64,000 nt of DNA, from contig MGWO01000007.1 of assembly GCA_001801025.1 (NCBI GenBank), forward strand, positions 186,001 through 250,000, written 5' to 3'. The notes under the pieces were generated by a model. That model was not told the origin of the DNA and made no database searches. It saw only the letters and a program-made list of their open reading frames with translations. Of this stretch, positions 40,614 to 50,391 are shown in pieces. The DNA is from Gallionellales bacterium GWA2_54_124 (GTDB lineage Bacteria; Pseudomonadota; Gammaproteobacteria; Burkholderiales; Gallionellaceae). Both the position numbers and the translations under genes were made by a program. Numbering within the stretch: position 1 is the stretch's first letter; each line of letters begins with the position of its first letter.

Positions 40614-41318
40614 ATGAATACCAGTGATCACACCTCCAAGCAGTTCGATGTCGAACTTGAAGCGATACGCGCCTATGTGTTGCAGATGGGCGGACTGGTA
40701 GAGAGCCAGATTAAAAGTGCGATTGTCTCTTTAGTGGACGGCGATGTGGCCTTGATGAACCGGGTGATTGAAGACGATCATCGGGTTAATGCGATGGAGG
40801 TCAAGATCGACGAGGCCTGCTCGCAGGTAATTGCGCGCCGCCAGCCGACAGCCAGCGATTTGCGTCTGGTGATGATGGTCGTGAAAACGATTACTGATCT
40901 TGAGCGTATCGGCGATGAGGCAGAAAAAATTGCCCGTATGGCCAAGATGTTGTCGCAAAAACACGGGCTGGCGATTCCACGCTACAACGAAGTGAAACAC
41001 GCGTCTGAAATAGCCGTGGATATGCTGCGTAAATCTTTGGATGCCTTCGCGCGTCTGGATGTGCAGATGGCGGCCGATGTGGTGCGTCAGGACGATCTGG
41101 TGGATGATGAGTTTCGCTCTATCATGCGCTATCTGATCACCTTTATGATGGAAGACCCGCGCACGATTTCGACCTCGCTGGAAATCTTATTTGTCGCCAA
41201 AGCCATTGAGCGCATCGGAGACCATGCCAAAAATATTTCAGAGTATGTCATCTATATGGTCAAGGGGCGTGATGTGCGTCATGTTACGCGCGATGAAATA
41301 GAGCGGGAAATCCAGTAG
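40614..41318 (+). CDS. phoU: PhoU phosphate-signalling protein
   Basis: 234 residues made of two three-helix PhoU repeats. The conserved acidic metal-binding motifs occur in ERIGDEAEKIARMA (first repeat) and ERIGDHAKNISEYVIYMV (second). PhoU connects the Pst transporter to PhoR and keeps the Pho regulon off when phosphate is sufficient. No pst genes are in the window; here phoU is paired with ppx, 2 nt away, under a likely Pho box. Confidence 0.96.
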   Translation: MNTSDHTSKQFDVELEAIRAYVLQMGGLVESQIKSAIVSLVDGDVALMNRVIEDDHRVNAMEVKIDEACSQVIARRQPTASDLRLVMMVVKTITDLERIGDEAEKIARMAKMLSQKHGLAIPRYNEVKHASEIAVDMLRKSLDAFARLDVQMAADVVRQDDLVDDEFRSIMRYLITFMMEDPRTISTSLEILFVAKAIERIGDHAKNISEYVIYMVKGRDVRHVTRDEIEREIQ

Positions 41319-41320
41319 CA

Positions 41321-42796
41321 ATGGAACAACATCCAGTTCTTGCCGCGGTCGATTTAGGGTCAAACAGCTTCAGACTTCAGGTAGCCAAAGTAGAAGGCGA
41401 GCAGTTGTATATGCTGGACGGATTGCGCGAACCTGTGCGTCTGGCAGCTGGCCTCACTGCCGATAATTATCTTGATGAGGCAGCACGGCAGCGTGCACTG
41501 GCCGCGCTGGCGCGTTTTGGCGAGCGTCTGCGCGACTTGCCGCCGGAAGCTGTACGCGTTGTAGGTACCAACTCGTTGCGTGTAGCTGAAAACGCCGCTG
41601 AATTCATAGCCGAGGCTGAGCAAGTGCTGGGCTTTCCAATTGAAGTGATCGCAGGCCGCGAAGAGGCACGCTTGATTTATATGGGGGTCGCACACGGCCT
41701 GCCTCAGTCGGACGATCAGTTGCTGGTGATGGATATCGGTGGCGGTTCGACGGAATTTATTATCGGTCACGGGCTCACGCCACTCAAACTGGAGAGCCTG
41801 TACATGGGCTGTGTCAGTTTCAGCAGCCGGTATTTTCCGATGGGGAAAATCACCAAGAATAATCTTGCCCGTGCAGAACTCGCGGCGCGCAGCGAGTTGC
41901 AAAATATCGTTGCTGACTATAAAGGGCAATGGCAAAAAGCGATTGGTTCATCGGGTACCGCTAAGGCAATCGCCGAAATTCTGGAATTGAATGGCTGGAG
42001 CCGGAGCGGGATTACGCGCGCAGGCCTTGAGCTGTTTCGCGCGCATCTGCTTAAGGTGGGCGATGTGCACAAGTTGACGCTGTTGGGATTGCGTCCGGAC
42101 CGTCTGCCTGCGCTCGCGGGCGGCTTTGCCATTATGTATGCCGCGTTTGATGAGCTGGGTATCGAACACATGCAGCTGGGTTTGAGCGCGTTGCGCGAAG
42201 GCGTGCTCTACGATTTGTGGGGTCGTTTTCACAACAACGATATGCGCGATGTGACTGTCAGGCATTTTATGCGCCGCTATCACGTTGATGTCAAACAGGT
42301 TGAGCGCGTGACGAGGCTGTCCGATGTACTGGCAAGGCAGTTTTTCGGTTCAGAGGTCAATGCGCAGGCGTTGCAGGTGCTGGGCTGGGTTGCCAGTTTG
42401 CACGGCGTGGGTATCCGGGTCGCGCACAATGGTTATCAAAAACATACCGCCTATATTCTCGCCAATGCCGATATGCCCGGATTCTCCAAAAAGGAGCAAA
42501 ACCGGCTGAGTTTGCTGGCCTTAGCGCATCGGGGGAGTCTGAAAAAACTGCAAGGGCTGCTGACGGAAACTGAGGACTGTCTGCTCGTAATGAGTTTAAG
42601 ACTGGCTGCGCTGTTTTATCGTAACCGGAGCGATGTCGTGCTGCCTGATATGTCTGCCAGTTGTAACGGTGCTAAGTTTATTCTGGCCATCGATGCCGGC
42701 TGGCTGAAGCAAAATCCACTGACAGAGACCGCTTTGCAGGAAGAGGTGAAGCAGTGGAAGTCGCTCGGTATTGCCGTTCAGCTCATCAAAAAATAA
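41321..42796 (+). CDS. ppx: Exopolyphosphatase (Ppx/GppA family)
   Basis: 491 residues, beginning MEQHPVLAAVDLGSNSFRLQ. The ASKHA-fold ATPase motifs are AVDLGSNSFRL, LVMDIGGGSTEF (the Ppx signature) and LSALREGVLYDL; a C-terminal HD-like helical domain follows. It releases phosphate from polyphosphate, or acts as pppGpp phosphohydrolase, since the two activities cannot be told apart by sequence. The link with phoU favours polyphosphate. The start lies 2 nt after phoU. Confidence 0.94.
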   Translation: MEQHPVLAAVDLGSNSFRLQVAKVEGEQLYMLDGLREPVRLAAGLTADNYLDEAARQRALAALARFGERLRDLPPEAVRVVGTNSLRVAENAAEFIAEAEQVLGFPIEVIAGREEARLIYMGVAHGLPQSDDQLLVMDIGGGSTEFIIGHGLTPLKLESLYMGCVSFSSRYFPMGKITKNNLARAELAARSELQNIVADYKGQWQKAIGSSGTAKAIAEILELNGWSRSGITRAGLELFRAHLLKVGDVHKLTLLGLRPDRLPALAGGFAIMYAAFDELGIEHMQLGLSALREGVLYDLWGRFHNNDMRDVTVRHFMRRYHVDVKQVERVTRLSDVLARQFFGSEVNAQALQVLGWVASLHGVGIRVAHNGYQKHTAYILANADMPGFSKKEQNRLSLLALAHRGSLKKLQGLLTETEDCLLVMSLRLAALFYRNRSDVVLPDMSASCNGAKFILAIDAGWLKQNPLTETALQEEVKQWKSLGIAVQLIKK

Positions 42797-42829
42797 ATTT
42801 CAGCGCGCTTCGGTGGTAAACTCCGGCAT

Positions 42830-43196
42830 GAAGCTGGCCAGACAGTCGCCGCGCACCCATGGTGCGGGGAGGAAAGTCCGGGCTCCAGAGAGCAGAATGC
42901 CGGTTAACGGCCGGACACCGTGAGGTGATGGAAAGTGCCACAGAAAATATACCGCCGATGGCCCGGTTGCCCGCAAGGGAGGCCGGGATCAGGTAAGGGC
43001 GAAATGGCGAGGTAAGAGCTCACCGCGCTGGTGGCAACATCAGTGGCAGGGTAAACCCCATTCGGAGCAAGATCAAATAGGCTGACTATGGCGTGGCTCG
43101 CGTCGTCAGCGGGTAGATTGCTTGAGCGTCAGGTAACGAAACGCCTAGAGGAATGACTGTCCACGACAGAACCCGGCTTACCGGCCAGCTTCACCT
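42830..43196 (+). ncRNA. rnpB: RNase P RNA, class A
   Basis: The catalytic RNA that matures tRNA 5' ends. The conserved stretches are all seen: GAAGCTGGCCAGACAGTCGC at the 5' end, GAGGAAAGTCCGGGCTCC (CR-I) near 42869, the ACAGAAA region near 42941, GGTAAGGGC...GAGGTAAGAGC in the specificity domain, GGGTAAACCCC near 43050, and the 3' part AGGAATGACTGTC...ACAGAACCCGGCTTA. The 5' GAAGCTGGCC pairs with the 3' GGCCAGCTTC (P1). The exact ends are set by that pairing. It lies in the 520-bp gap after ppx. Confidence 0.97.
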
Positions 43197-43321
43197 TCTC
43201 TTCATTAAATTCCCCAAATTAAAGCGGCGAACCTGTGGTTTTTTTATTCAGGCATCGTGCTAATATCCTCACCGCGAGCGGGTTTTGAATCTGAGATACC
43301 TCAGTTGAAACGGGATGAGTG

Positions 43322-44146
43322 ATGAGAATATTAAAAGCTGTGTTTTTCGTTTTAATGCTGATGCAGGCGCCGTGGTCAATTGCGGCAGAAAAAGTCTATA
43401 CGTTTGGCGTGGTGCCACAGCAGGCTGCCTCTGAAATGGCCGAAACCTGGTTGCCGTTTTTGAACTGGCTGTCTGCTCAAAGCGGGGTAAAACTGCGTTT
43501 TGTGACCGCACCTGATATTCCCTCTTTCGAAAAAAGACTGGCCGAAGGCGCATACGATATTGCCTACATGAATCCGTATCACTACACGGTGTTTCATAAA
43601 AAATCTGGCTATGAGGCTATGGCCAAGGAGAAAGATCGTAAACTCAAGGGGATACTTGTGGTGCGCCGCGACAGTCCAGTCAAGGACATCAAGGATCTGA
43701 ACGCTGCAACACTGGTGTTTCCGGCGCCGGCTGCTTTTGCTGCGAGCATTTTGCCCCGCGCCGCGTTGCGCAAGGCGGGTGTGAGCTTTACAGCAAAATT
43801 TGTTTCATCTCATGATTCTGTTTATCTTAATGTGGCGCACGGTCTTTATCCTGCCGGTGGCGGAATCGTGCGTACATTTGACATGCTGGATGAGTCGGCA
43901 AAAAAAGATCTGCGCGTGCTGTGGACGACACCCGCTTACACGCCTCATGCCATTGCAAGTCATCCAGGTTTGCCGAAAGAGGTTGTTAAAAAACTGCTCG
44001 CAACGCTCTCATCTATGGTCGATGATTCAACCGGTCAGGAGAAGCTCAAACTGATCGGTCTAAAAGGGATTGAGGCGGCACATGATGCGGATTGGGACGA
44101 TATTCGTCAACTGAATATCTCTGAGCTCGACACACGGACCGAGTGA
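43322..44146 (+). CDS. PhnD-like periplasmic substrate-binding protein coupled to a histidine kinase
   Basis: 274 residues with a signal peptide ([22 protein letters not shown]). The fold is the phosphonate-binding PhnD/PtxB type (PF12974): [71 protein letters not shown] and [17 protein letters not shown]. No ABC permease or ATPase gene follows. Instead its stop codon overlaps the start of a hybrid histidine kinase (TGATG). This suggests that it serves as a ligand receptor for that kinase. The ligand could be a phosphonate, phosphite or another anion. A GTG one codon upstream (43319) is an alternative start. Confidence 0.85.
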   Translation: MRILKAVFFVLMLMQAPWSIAAEKVYTFGVVPQQAASEMAETWLPFLNWLSAQSGVKLRFVTAPDIPSFEKRLAEGAYDIAYMNPYHYTVFHKKSGYEAMAKEKDRKLKGILVVRRDSPVKDIKDLNAATLVFPAPAAFAASILPRAALRKAGVSFTAKFVSSHDSVYLNVAHGLYPAGGGIVRTFDMLDESAKKDLRVLWTTPAYTPHAIASHPGLPKEVVKKLLATLSSMVDDSTGQEKLKLIGLKGIEAAHDADWDDIRQLNISELDTRTE

Positions 44147-46875
44147 TGTCCTTCAGGCTTAAAACCATACTGGGCATCGCGCTGATAGAAGCTTTGCTGC
44201 TTGCCGCGTTGATTTTCAGCGTAATGGGTTTTTTGCGCGATTCCAACGAAGTGCAGCTGCAGCGCCATATCACGACCACGACTGAAACGTTTACCTCCAT
44301 GGTCAAAGACAGCCTGCTGGGGATGGATCTGGCCCGGTTGCAATCTTTCACGGCAGAACTGGAGCGAAATTCGGATGTTGCCTATGTGCGCATACGCGAC
44401 ATGGAGAATCATATGCTTGCCGCTGCCGGCCCTGCCAGTTTACTGGAGAGGGCCTTCATTGCCGACACTAATCTCGTGACGGTGTCGGATGGCATCTACG
44501 ATGTTCAGTTCCCCGTTAAGGTGGGGGGAGAAACATTCGGGTACGTCGAAATGGGGATCGATGTCTCCTATCTTCAGGAAACCTTTGCGCGTGCCAGGCA
44601 ATGGAGTTTGTTGATCGCGGCGATTGAAATGGCGCTGGTGGCCCTGTTCTCCTTCATGCTGGGTACCTATCTGACCCGGCAGCTGGCGCGTCTCGAAGAG
44701 GGGGCGCGCAGGCTGGCCTCCGGTGAGTTGGGTTATCACGTCGCGCTCACAGGCAATGACGAGTTGGCCGTCACGACACGCAGCTTCAATCAGATGTCGA
44801 GCCAGCTGTTCGAAGATCAGTTAAAGCGGCGCGAATACGAGCAGCTGCTGATTAAAGCACGTGAAGCTGCCGATTCGTCCAGTCTTGCCAAAAGTGAGTT
44901 TCTTGCCAATATGTCACATGAAATTCGCACACCGATGAATGGCGTGCTGGGCATGAGCGAATTGCTGATGGATACGGAGCTCAATTCCGAACAGGCCGAG
45001 TATGCCCGTATCATACATAGCAGTGCGGATGCCTTGCTGACCGTCATCAATGACATTCTTGATTTTTCAAAAATTGAAGCGCACAAGCTCAGCCTTGAGG
45101 AAATCGACTTCGATCTGAGGGGAATGATCGAAGACACGCTCGATATCTTTGCAATCCGTGCACAGGAAAAACAGGTTGAAATGACCAGCGATATCGCTGC
45201 CGATGTGCCTGTTCGCGTGAATGGTGACCCGGGTCGTTTGCGGCAGATACTGAGCAATTTACTGGGCAACGCGGTCAAGTTTACCCAGCAGGGCGAGATC
45301 GCGCTAGCCCTCAATTTAACGCATGAGAATGAGGAGCGTGTGCTGCTGCGTTTTTCGGTGCGCGATACGGGAATCGGCATCGCTGCCGATAAACAGGCAC
45401 AGATGTTTTTGGCATTCAGTCAGGCTGATAATTCGGTTACAAGAAAATACGGCGGCACAGGGTTAGGGCTTGCCATTAGCAAGCAACTGGTCGACTTGAT
45501 GGGCGGCGACATTGGGCTTGAAAGCAGGCCTGAGGAAGGCGCGACTTTCTGGTTCACGATTTCACTGCGTAAGCCTCTGAATGAAGCAGTACCGGCGGTA
45601 ACATTTGATGAACTCGCAGGCTTTGCGCATACACGGATGCTCATCATCGACGATAATGCGACTAACCGTCATGTGCTGGCTGGCTTTCTCAGCCGCTGGG
45701 GATTTCGTCATGATGAAGCCGAGGGGGTTGAAGCAGGCTTCGCAAAGCTTTTACAGGCCGCGGATAACGATCCTTATCGTCTGGTGATTGTCGATATGTG
45801 TATGCCGGATTTGCATGGGGAAGATCTGGCCGGGATGGTCAAGGCCGAGCCCAAACTTGCCGGGCTGCGTCTTGTGATGATGACATCCGCCGGGCAGCGC
45901 GGTGATGCGAGCCGGCTGCGTGCGATGGGTTTTTCAGCCTATCTGGCAAAACCCTTGAAAAGCCATATTCTGCACAATACACTGCTGTCTGTGCTCTCTA
46001 CACCCTCTTTAACCGGTGAAGAGGAGACCCCGCTCATTACGCGTCATTCAGTCAGCGAACAGCTGAAAAAATATGATCGACTGCTGCTGGTGGAAGATAA
46101 TCTGGTCAATCAGAAGGTGGCTGTTGCCTTGCTCAAAAAACGCGGCTATCAGGAGGTTGTGGTGGCGAATAACGGTGCGGATGCGATCGCCTGTTTGCAA
46201 AAAAATCGTTTTGATCTGGTTTTGATGGATTGCCAGATGCCGGTGATGGATGGCTTGGCGGCGACTCAGGCGATACGGGCTGGTGCATGCGGCGAATCAA
46301 ACCTGGGTATCACAGTCGTCGCGATGACTGCCCATGCAATGGCAGAGCAGCGTCAGCAATGTATGGATGCCGGGATGGATGATTATCTGGTCAAGCCGGT
46401 TCAGCAGGCGGAACTCGATAGAATTCTTGGGACGTGGCTCAAGCGCGATGAAGTCGTGCCGGATTACGGGATGCAGCCATCCGCTGAAGCGTTGCCTGTC
46501 TCTCAGATACTCGCTACGATTAAAGGGATGAATGTTGAGGCGGGTTTGCTGTGTGTCGATGGCGATTACGACCTGTATTTTGTATTGTTGCAAGAGTTTG
46601 TGCTCTCGCATCGCGATGACGGGGGCGCCTTGCAATTACATTTTGCGTCACGTGACTGGGTTGCGGGTGAAAGACTCGTGCATAGCGCAAAATCAACGCT
46701 GCAAACGCTGGGGTTTCTGACGCTTGCGGACATCAGTCGTGATCTTGAATCGGCTTTTAAACAGAAGCTGACCGATACGCCAACAGAGGCGCTCATCGCG
46801 GTTTTTGTTCGTGAGCATCTGGCCGTTGTAAATGAAATCGATAAAGCGCTTGTCAGGGTCGAAGCATCATGCTGA
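44146..46875 (+). CDS. Hybrid histidine kinase: HAMP-HisKA-HATPase-REC-REC-Hpt
   Basis: 909 residues. Two membrane spans (about 7-29 and 153-175) enclose a periplasmic domain of about 120 residues. Then come HAMP (about 180-230), HisKA with [20 protein letters not shown] (His258), and HATPase ([32 protein letters not shown]). Two receivers follow, with phospho-Asp sites in [15 protein letters not shown] and [17 protein letters not shown]-terminal Hpt domain has [20 protein letters not shown]. This is a full internal phosphorelay of the BarA/TorS kind. It lies between the PhnD-like protein and a symporter, and overlaps both genes. No dedicated output regulator lies next to it, though PhoB is 1.5 kb downstream. 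Confidence 0.92.
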   Translation: MSFRLKTILGIALIEALLLAALIFSVMGFLRDSNEVQLQRHITTTTETFTSMVKDSLLGMDLARLQSFTAELERNSDVAYVRIRDMENHMLAAAGPASLLERAFIADTNLVTVSDGIYDVQFPVKVGGETFGYVEMGIDVSYLQETFARARQWSLLIAAIEMALVALFSFMLGTYLTRQLARLEEGARRLASGELGYHVALTGNDELAVTTRSFNQMSSQLFEDQLKRREYEQLLIKAREAADSSSLAKSEFLANMSHEIRTPMNGVLGMSELLMDTELNSEQAEYARIIHSSADALLTVINDILDFSKIEAHKLSLEEIDFDLRGMIEDTLDIFAIRAQEKQVEMTSDIAADVPVRVNGDPGRLRQILSNLLGNAVKFTQQGEIALALNLTHENEERVLLRFSVRDTGIGIAADKQAQMFLAFSQADNSVTRKYGGTGLGLAISKQLVDLMGGDIGLESRPEEGATFWFTISLRKPLNEAVPAVTFDELAGFAHTRMLIIDDNATNRHVLAGFLSRWGFRHDEAEGVEAGFAKLLQAADNDPYRLVIVDMCMPDLHGEDLAGMVKAEPKLAGLRLVMMTSAGQRGDASRLRAMGFSAYLAKPLKSHILHNTLLSVLSTPSLTGEEETPLITRHSVSEQLKKYDRLLLVEDNLVNQKVAVALLKKRGYQEVVVANNGADAIACLQKNRFDLVLMDCQMPVMDGLAATQAIRAGACGESNLGITVVAMTAHAMAEQRQQCMDAGMDDYLVKPVQQAELDRILGTWLKRDEVVPDYGMQPSAEALPVSQILATIKGMNVEAGLLCVDGDYDLYFVLLQEFVLSHRDDGGALQLHFASRDWVAGERLVHSAKSTLQTLGFLTLADISRDLESAFKQKLTDTPTEALIAVFVREHLAVVNEIDKALVRVEASC

Positions 46876-48302
46876 TTGGTTTTGTCGCTGTTTACCTGTT
46901 GTTATCGATTGGCATCGGGATATATGCCTCGACGCGTGTACACAATGCGCGGGATTTTGTGGTGGCCGGGCGTAATCTGCCTCTGCCTGTCGTGACGGCG
47001 ACCGTTTTCGCCACCTGGTTCGGCGCGGAAACGGTGCTGGGGATTTCCGCCGCGTTTGTCAAAGACGGCTTGAGCGGCGTGGTCGCAGACCCGTTTGGCG
47101 CGAGTCTGTGTCTGATCATCGCCGGCTTGTTTTTTGCAGGGCGTCTGTACCGCATGAATCTGTTGACCATAGGGGATTACTACCGGGCGCGCTACAGCCG
47201 GTCGGTCGAGTTGATCATGACGCTCTGCATCATGATTTCCTATCTGGGCTGGGTGTCTGCGCAGGTCACCGCGCTGGGGCTGGTGTTCAGTCTGGTGAGC
47301 GGCGGGGCGATCGATCAGTCGACTGGTATGGTGATCGGCACGGCGATTGTGCTCGGTTACACCATGTTCGGCGGGATGTGGTCGGTCGCGCTGCTCGATT
47401 TCGTGCAGATGACGGTCATTATGGCGGGCATGCTGCTGATCGCGGTGCTGGTGAGTCATGATGCGGGCGGCGCGGCTCACGTTATCAGTCATGCACAGGA
47501 TTCAGGTCGATTGCAACTGTTGCCGCAGGGCGGCTATGAGGTCTGGATTCCCTTTGTCGGTGCGCTGTTGACTATGATGCTGGGTTCTATTCCGCAGCAG
47601 GATGTATTTCAGCGCATGACCTCGGCGAAGAATGAAAAAACGGCCGTGACAGGCTCGGTGTTAGGCGGCGTGCTGTATTTCGGCTTTGCCTTTGTGCCGA
47701 TGTTTTTAGCTTATTCAGCAACGCTGATCGATCCTAAGGTATTCGGTGATTTGATCTCAACCGACTCTCAGATGGTGCTGCCGACCCTGATTTTGACCCA
47801 TACGCCGATGGTCGCTCAGATTTTTTTCTTTGGCGCACTTCTGTCGGCGATTATGAGCACAGCGTCCGCCACGTTGCTCGCGCCGTCCGTGATGTTCACG
47901 GAAAATATACTCAAGCATTTTGCCTTAAAACACATGAGCGACAGCCAAATGCTGCGCACCATGCGCATTATCGTGGTGACTTTCGGTTGTATCGTGCTGT
48001 GGTTTGCGCTGCATTCCAATGCAAGTATTTTCAAGATGGTTGAAAACGCCTACAAAATCACGCTGGTGGGCGCGTTCGTGCCCTTAGCGTTCGGACTTTA
48101 CTGGAAACGCGCCAATAATCGCGGTGCGCTGCTGTCGATTGCGCTGGGCCTGATTTCCTGGCTGCTGATGGAAAAATTTTACAGCGGGGTAGTCTGGCCG
48201 CCGCAACTGGTCGGCTTGCTGTGCAGTGTGGCTGGCATGCTGGCAGGGTCGTTGTTGCCGAAACGGATGCTGCGCCATCGTCCTGTCCGCCAGATAAGCT
48301 AA
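46869..48302 (+). CDS. Sodium:solute symporter (SSS family)
   Basis: 477 residues with about 12-13 hydrophobic spans from residue 1 on. The SSS core is visible in [62 protein letters not shown] and [23 protein letters not shown] proteins import sugars, amino acids, carboxylates, nucleosides or anions with sodium; the substrate cannot be read from sequence. Its first 7 nt lie in the kinase gene, which ties it to the same operon. Some SSS domains are part of sensor kinases (CbrA type), so a sensory role is also possible. Confidence 0.88.
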   Translation: MLIGFVAVYLLLSIGIGIYASTRVHNARDFVVAGRNLPLPVVTATVFATWFGAETVLGISAAFVKDGLSGVVADPFGASLCLIIAGLFFAGRLYRMNLLTIGDYYRARYSRSVELIMTLCIMISYLGWVSAQVTALGLVFSLVSGGAIDQSTGMVIGTAIVLGYTMFGGMWSVALLDFVQMTVIMAGMLLIAVLVSHDAGGAAHVISHAQDSGRLQLLPQGGYEVWIPFVGALLTMMLGSIPQQDVFQRMTSAKNEKTAVTGSVLGGVLYFGFAFVPMFLAYSATLIDPKVFGDLISTDSQMVLPTLILTHTPMVAQIFFFGALLSAIMSTASATLLAPSVMFTENILKHFALKHMSDSQMLRTMRIIVVTFGCIVLWFALHSNASIFKMVENAYKITLVGAFVPLAFGLYWKRANNRGALLSIALGLISWLLMEKFYSGVVWPPQLVGLLCSVAGMLAGSLLPKRMLRHRPVRQIS

Positions 48303-48305
48303 ACA

Positions 48306-48339
48306 GTGTCATCATACTGTCATAAATTCTTCATACTCT
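48306..48339 (+). promoter_or_regulatory. Triple PhoB-box-like repeat before phoB
   Basis: GTGTCAT (48306-48312), CTGTCAT (48317-48323) and TCTTCAT (48328-48334) repeat in exact 11-bp phase, the middle unit being a perfect match to the PhoB consensus. A weak -10 (TACTCT, 48334-48339) lies at the right spacing after the second unit. The array begins 4 nt after the symporter stop codon. It strongly suggests autoregulation of phoB-phoR, as in E. coli. Confidence 0.75.
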
Positions 48340-48364
48340 GGCAACCTCAACCGAAGGAGTTATG

Positions 48365-49054
48365 ATGAGTGCAAAGATTTTGATTGTGGAAGACGAACCC
48401 GCGATACAAGAATTGCTGGTTTTTAATGTAACTCAGGCAGGCTTTGTGGCATTACGCGCAAGCGATGCAGAAGAGGCCTGGCAGCAGATACGCGATCATG
48501 CGCCGGATTTGATCTTGCTCGACTGGATGCTGCCATCGACCAGTGGCGTGGTGCTGGCAAAACAGTTGCGCTCGGAAGCACGCACCAAGGATGTGCCGAT
48601 TATCATGCTGACGGCGCGCGGCGATGAGCGCGACAAGGTGCTGGGATTAGAGTCGGGAGCGGATGATTACATCACCAAACCGTTTTCGCCGCGCGAGTTG
48701 ATGGCGCGCATACGCGCCGTGATGCGCAGGCATATTCCGACCTTGTCTGAAGATAAAGTTGCCGCAGGGGGGCTTGAGTTGTCACCGACGTCACATCGCG
48801 TGACGGCAAAAGGACTGACGATTGAACTCGGGCCGACCGAATTTCGTCTGTTGCATTTTTTTATGACCCATGTCGAGCGCGTGTATAGCCGCACGCAATT
48901 GCTCGATCAGGTGTGGGGTACGCAGGTGTTTGTCGAAGAGCGTACCGTGGATGTGCATATCCGGCGTTTGCGTGCCTCACTCGAAGTCAGTGGTCTGGAC
49001 GGGTTGATCCAGACGGTGCGGGGCAGTGGTTACCGTTTTTCAACGAACAGTTGA
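48365..49054 (+). CDS. phoB: Phosphate regulon response regulator PhoB
   Basis: 229 residues from the second of two tandem ATGs (48362 and 48365); AAGGAG is better spaced to the second. The receiver has [15 protein letters not shown], phospho-Asp in [13 protein letters not shown], and [18 protein letters not shown]. The winged-helix domain has [34 protein letters not shown] and [15 protein letters not shown]. The Pho-box array upstream, and PhoR downstream, make the PhoB call firm. It activates phosphate-starvation genes, probably including phoU-ppx here. Confidence 0.95.
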   Translation: MSAKILIVEDEPAIQELLVFNVTQAGFVALRASDAEEAWQQIRDHAPDLILLDWMLPSTSGVVLAKQLRSEARTKDVPIIMLTARGDERDKVLGLESGADDYITKPFSPRELMARIRAVMRRHIPTLSEDKVAAGGLELSPTSHRVTAKGLTIELGPTEFRLLHFFMTHVERVYSRTQLLDQVWGTQVFVEERTVDVHIRRLRASLEVSGLDGLIQTVRGSGYRFSTNS

Positions 49055-49091
49055 TTTTTTAATCGTTCAGACAGTTATATCAGGGGGTTGT

Positions 49092-50384
49092 TTGCGGGAA
49101 TTCTGGATACGGGTGAGCATGCCGATTATTTTCAGCGCCTTGGTGGCGCTGTTATTGTGGGGCATTTTTTCCGCCAATATTGCGCTGATTTTTCTGCTAG
49201 TAGTGATGTTGTTTGTCATGATGCGCCATGCCAGACAATTGTATCGTCTGGGCGAGTGGCTTAAGGAAGCACGCATCGAGACGATACCGGAAGCGGGCGG
49301 GATATGGGATGAATTGTTCTCGCGGCTGTACAAAATGGTCAAACGGCACAAACTGACCAAGCAAAAATTAGCCAATGAACTTCTCAATATCGAGCAGGCG
49401 ACTGCCGCCTTGCCCGAAGGTGTGATGAGTCTGAATGAAGCGAACCGGATTGAGTGGTGCAATCCGCTAGCCGAGCATCACTTTGGTCTTAACGCACAAC
49501 GCGACATCATGCAGGACATCACCTATTTGGTGCGTCAGCCTGAGTTTATCGATTATCTTCAGGCGGGTGATTTTTCAGCTCCCCTGATGATGCGGTCTGC
49601 CCGTCACGACGATATGGTGCTGTCCATCAAGCTGGTTTTTTACGGCAGCAACAAGCGATTGCTGATCAGTCGCGACATTACGCAGCTCGAACGCATCGAA
49701 ACGATGCGGCGCGACTTTGTCGCAAACGTTTCACATGAATTGCGCACGCCTTTAACCGTGGTGAACGGCTTTGTCGAAAACCTGCAGGATATGCCCGATC
49801 TGTCCCACGATAAAATACAGCGTGCCTTGCAACTGATGGCTGAACAGACGCGTCGCATGGACCATCTGGTGTCGGATTTGCTGACCTTGTCGCGTCTGGA
49901 AAGCGATCAGAGTCCATTGAAAATCGAGATAGTCGATATGTATTCTTTACTTGGAGAGGTCAGTCAGGACGGGGAAATGCTGAGCGGTGGGCGCCACCAG
50001 CACAGTATGGATGCGACCGGACCTGCCAGACTGTCGGGTAACCGTGACGAATTGCGCAGCGCGTTTTCCAATCTGGTCAGCAATGCGGTGAGATATACAC
50101 CGGACGGCGGTACGATCAGCTTGCGCTGGTCGATTCGTGCAGGACAGCCGGTGTTTTCAGTGCAGGACAGCGGTATCGGCATCGATGTGCATCATATTCC
50201 AAGATTGACCGAGCGATTTTACCGGGTGGATCGCAGCCGTTCACGCGAGACAGGCGGCACGGGATTAGGGCTTGCGATCGTCAAACACATTGCGCTGCGC
50301 CATCAGGCAAAACTTGAAGTTTTCAGTGAAGAAGGGTGCGGCAGTACCTTCTCTCTGGTGTTCCCGGAAAAACGGATCGTCTGA
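49092..50384 (+). CDS. phoR: Phosphate regulon sensor histidine kinase PhoR
   Basis: About 430 residues if the TTG at 49092 is used; CAGGGGG lies 4 nt ahead. The frame runs back into phoB (49026), and an ATG at 49119 is a third option. Two spans near the N-terminus (IFSALVALLLWGIF; IALIFLLVVMLFVMM) are followed by a PAS domain (LPEGVMSLNEANRIEWCNPL). HisKA has RRDFVANVSHELRTPLTVVN, and HATPase has NLVSNAVRYTPDGGTI and [17 protein letters not shown]. The layout and length equal E. coli PhoR. The gene is convergent with the unknown gene at 50392. Confidence 0.94.
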   Translation: MREFWIRVSMPIIFSALVALLLWGIFSANIALIFLLVVMLFVMMRHARQLYRLGEWLKEARIETIPEAGGIWDELFSRLYKMVKRHKLTKQKLANELLNIEQATAALPEGVMSLNEANRIEWCNPLAEHHFGLNAQRDIMQDITYLVRQPEFIDYLQAGDFSAPLMMRSARHDDMVLSIKLVFYGSNKRLLISRDITQLERIETMRRDFVANVSHELRTPLTVVNGFVENLQDMPDLSHDKIQRALQLMAEQTRRMDHLVSDLLTLSRLESDQSPLKIEIVDMYSLLGEVSQDGEMLSGGRHQHSMDATGPARLSGNRDELRSAFSNLVSNAVRYTPDGGTISLRWSIRAGQPVFSVQDSGIGIDVHHIPRLTERFYRVDRSRSRETGGTGLGLAIVKHIALRHQAKLEVFSEEGCGSTFSLVFPEKRIV

Positions 50385-50391
50385 AAGGGCG

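Noticed and set aside
43200-43321. Pho box ahead of the PhnD-like gene
   Set aside because: TCTTCAT occurs near 43199, but the unit 11 bp on (TTCCCCA) does not match, so there is no phased repeat.
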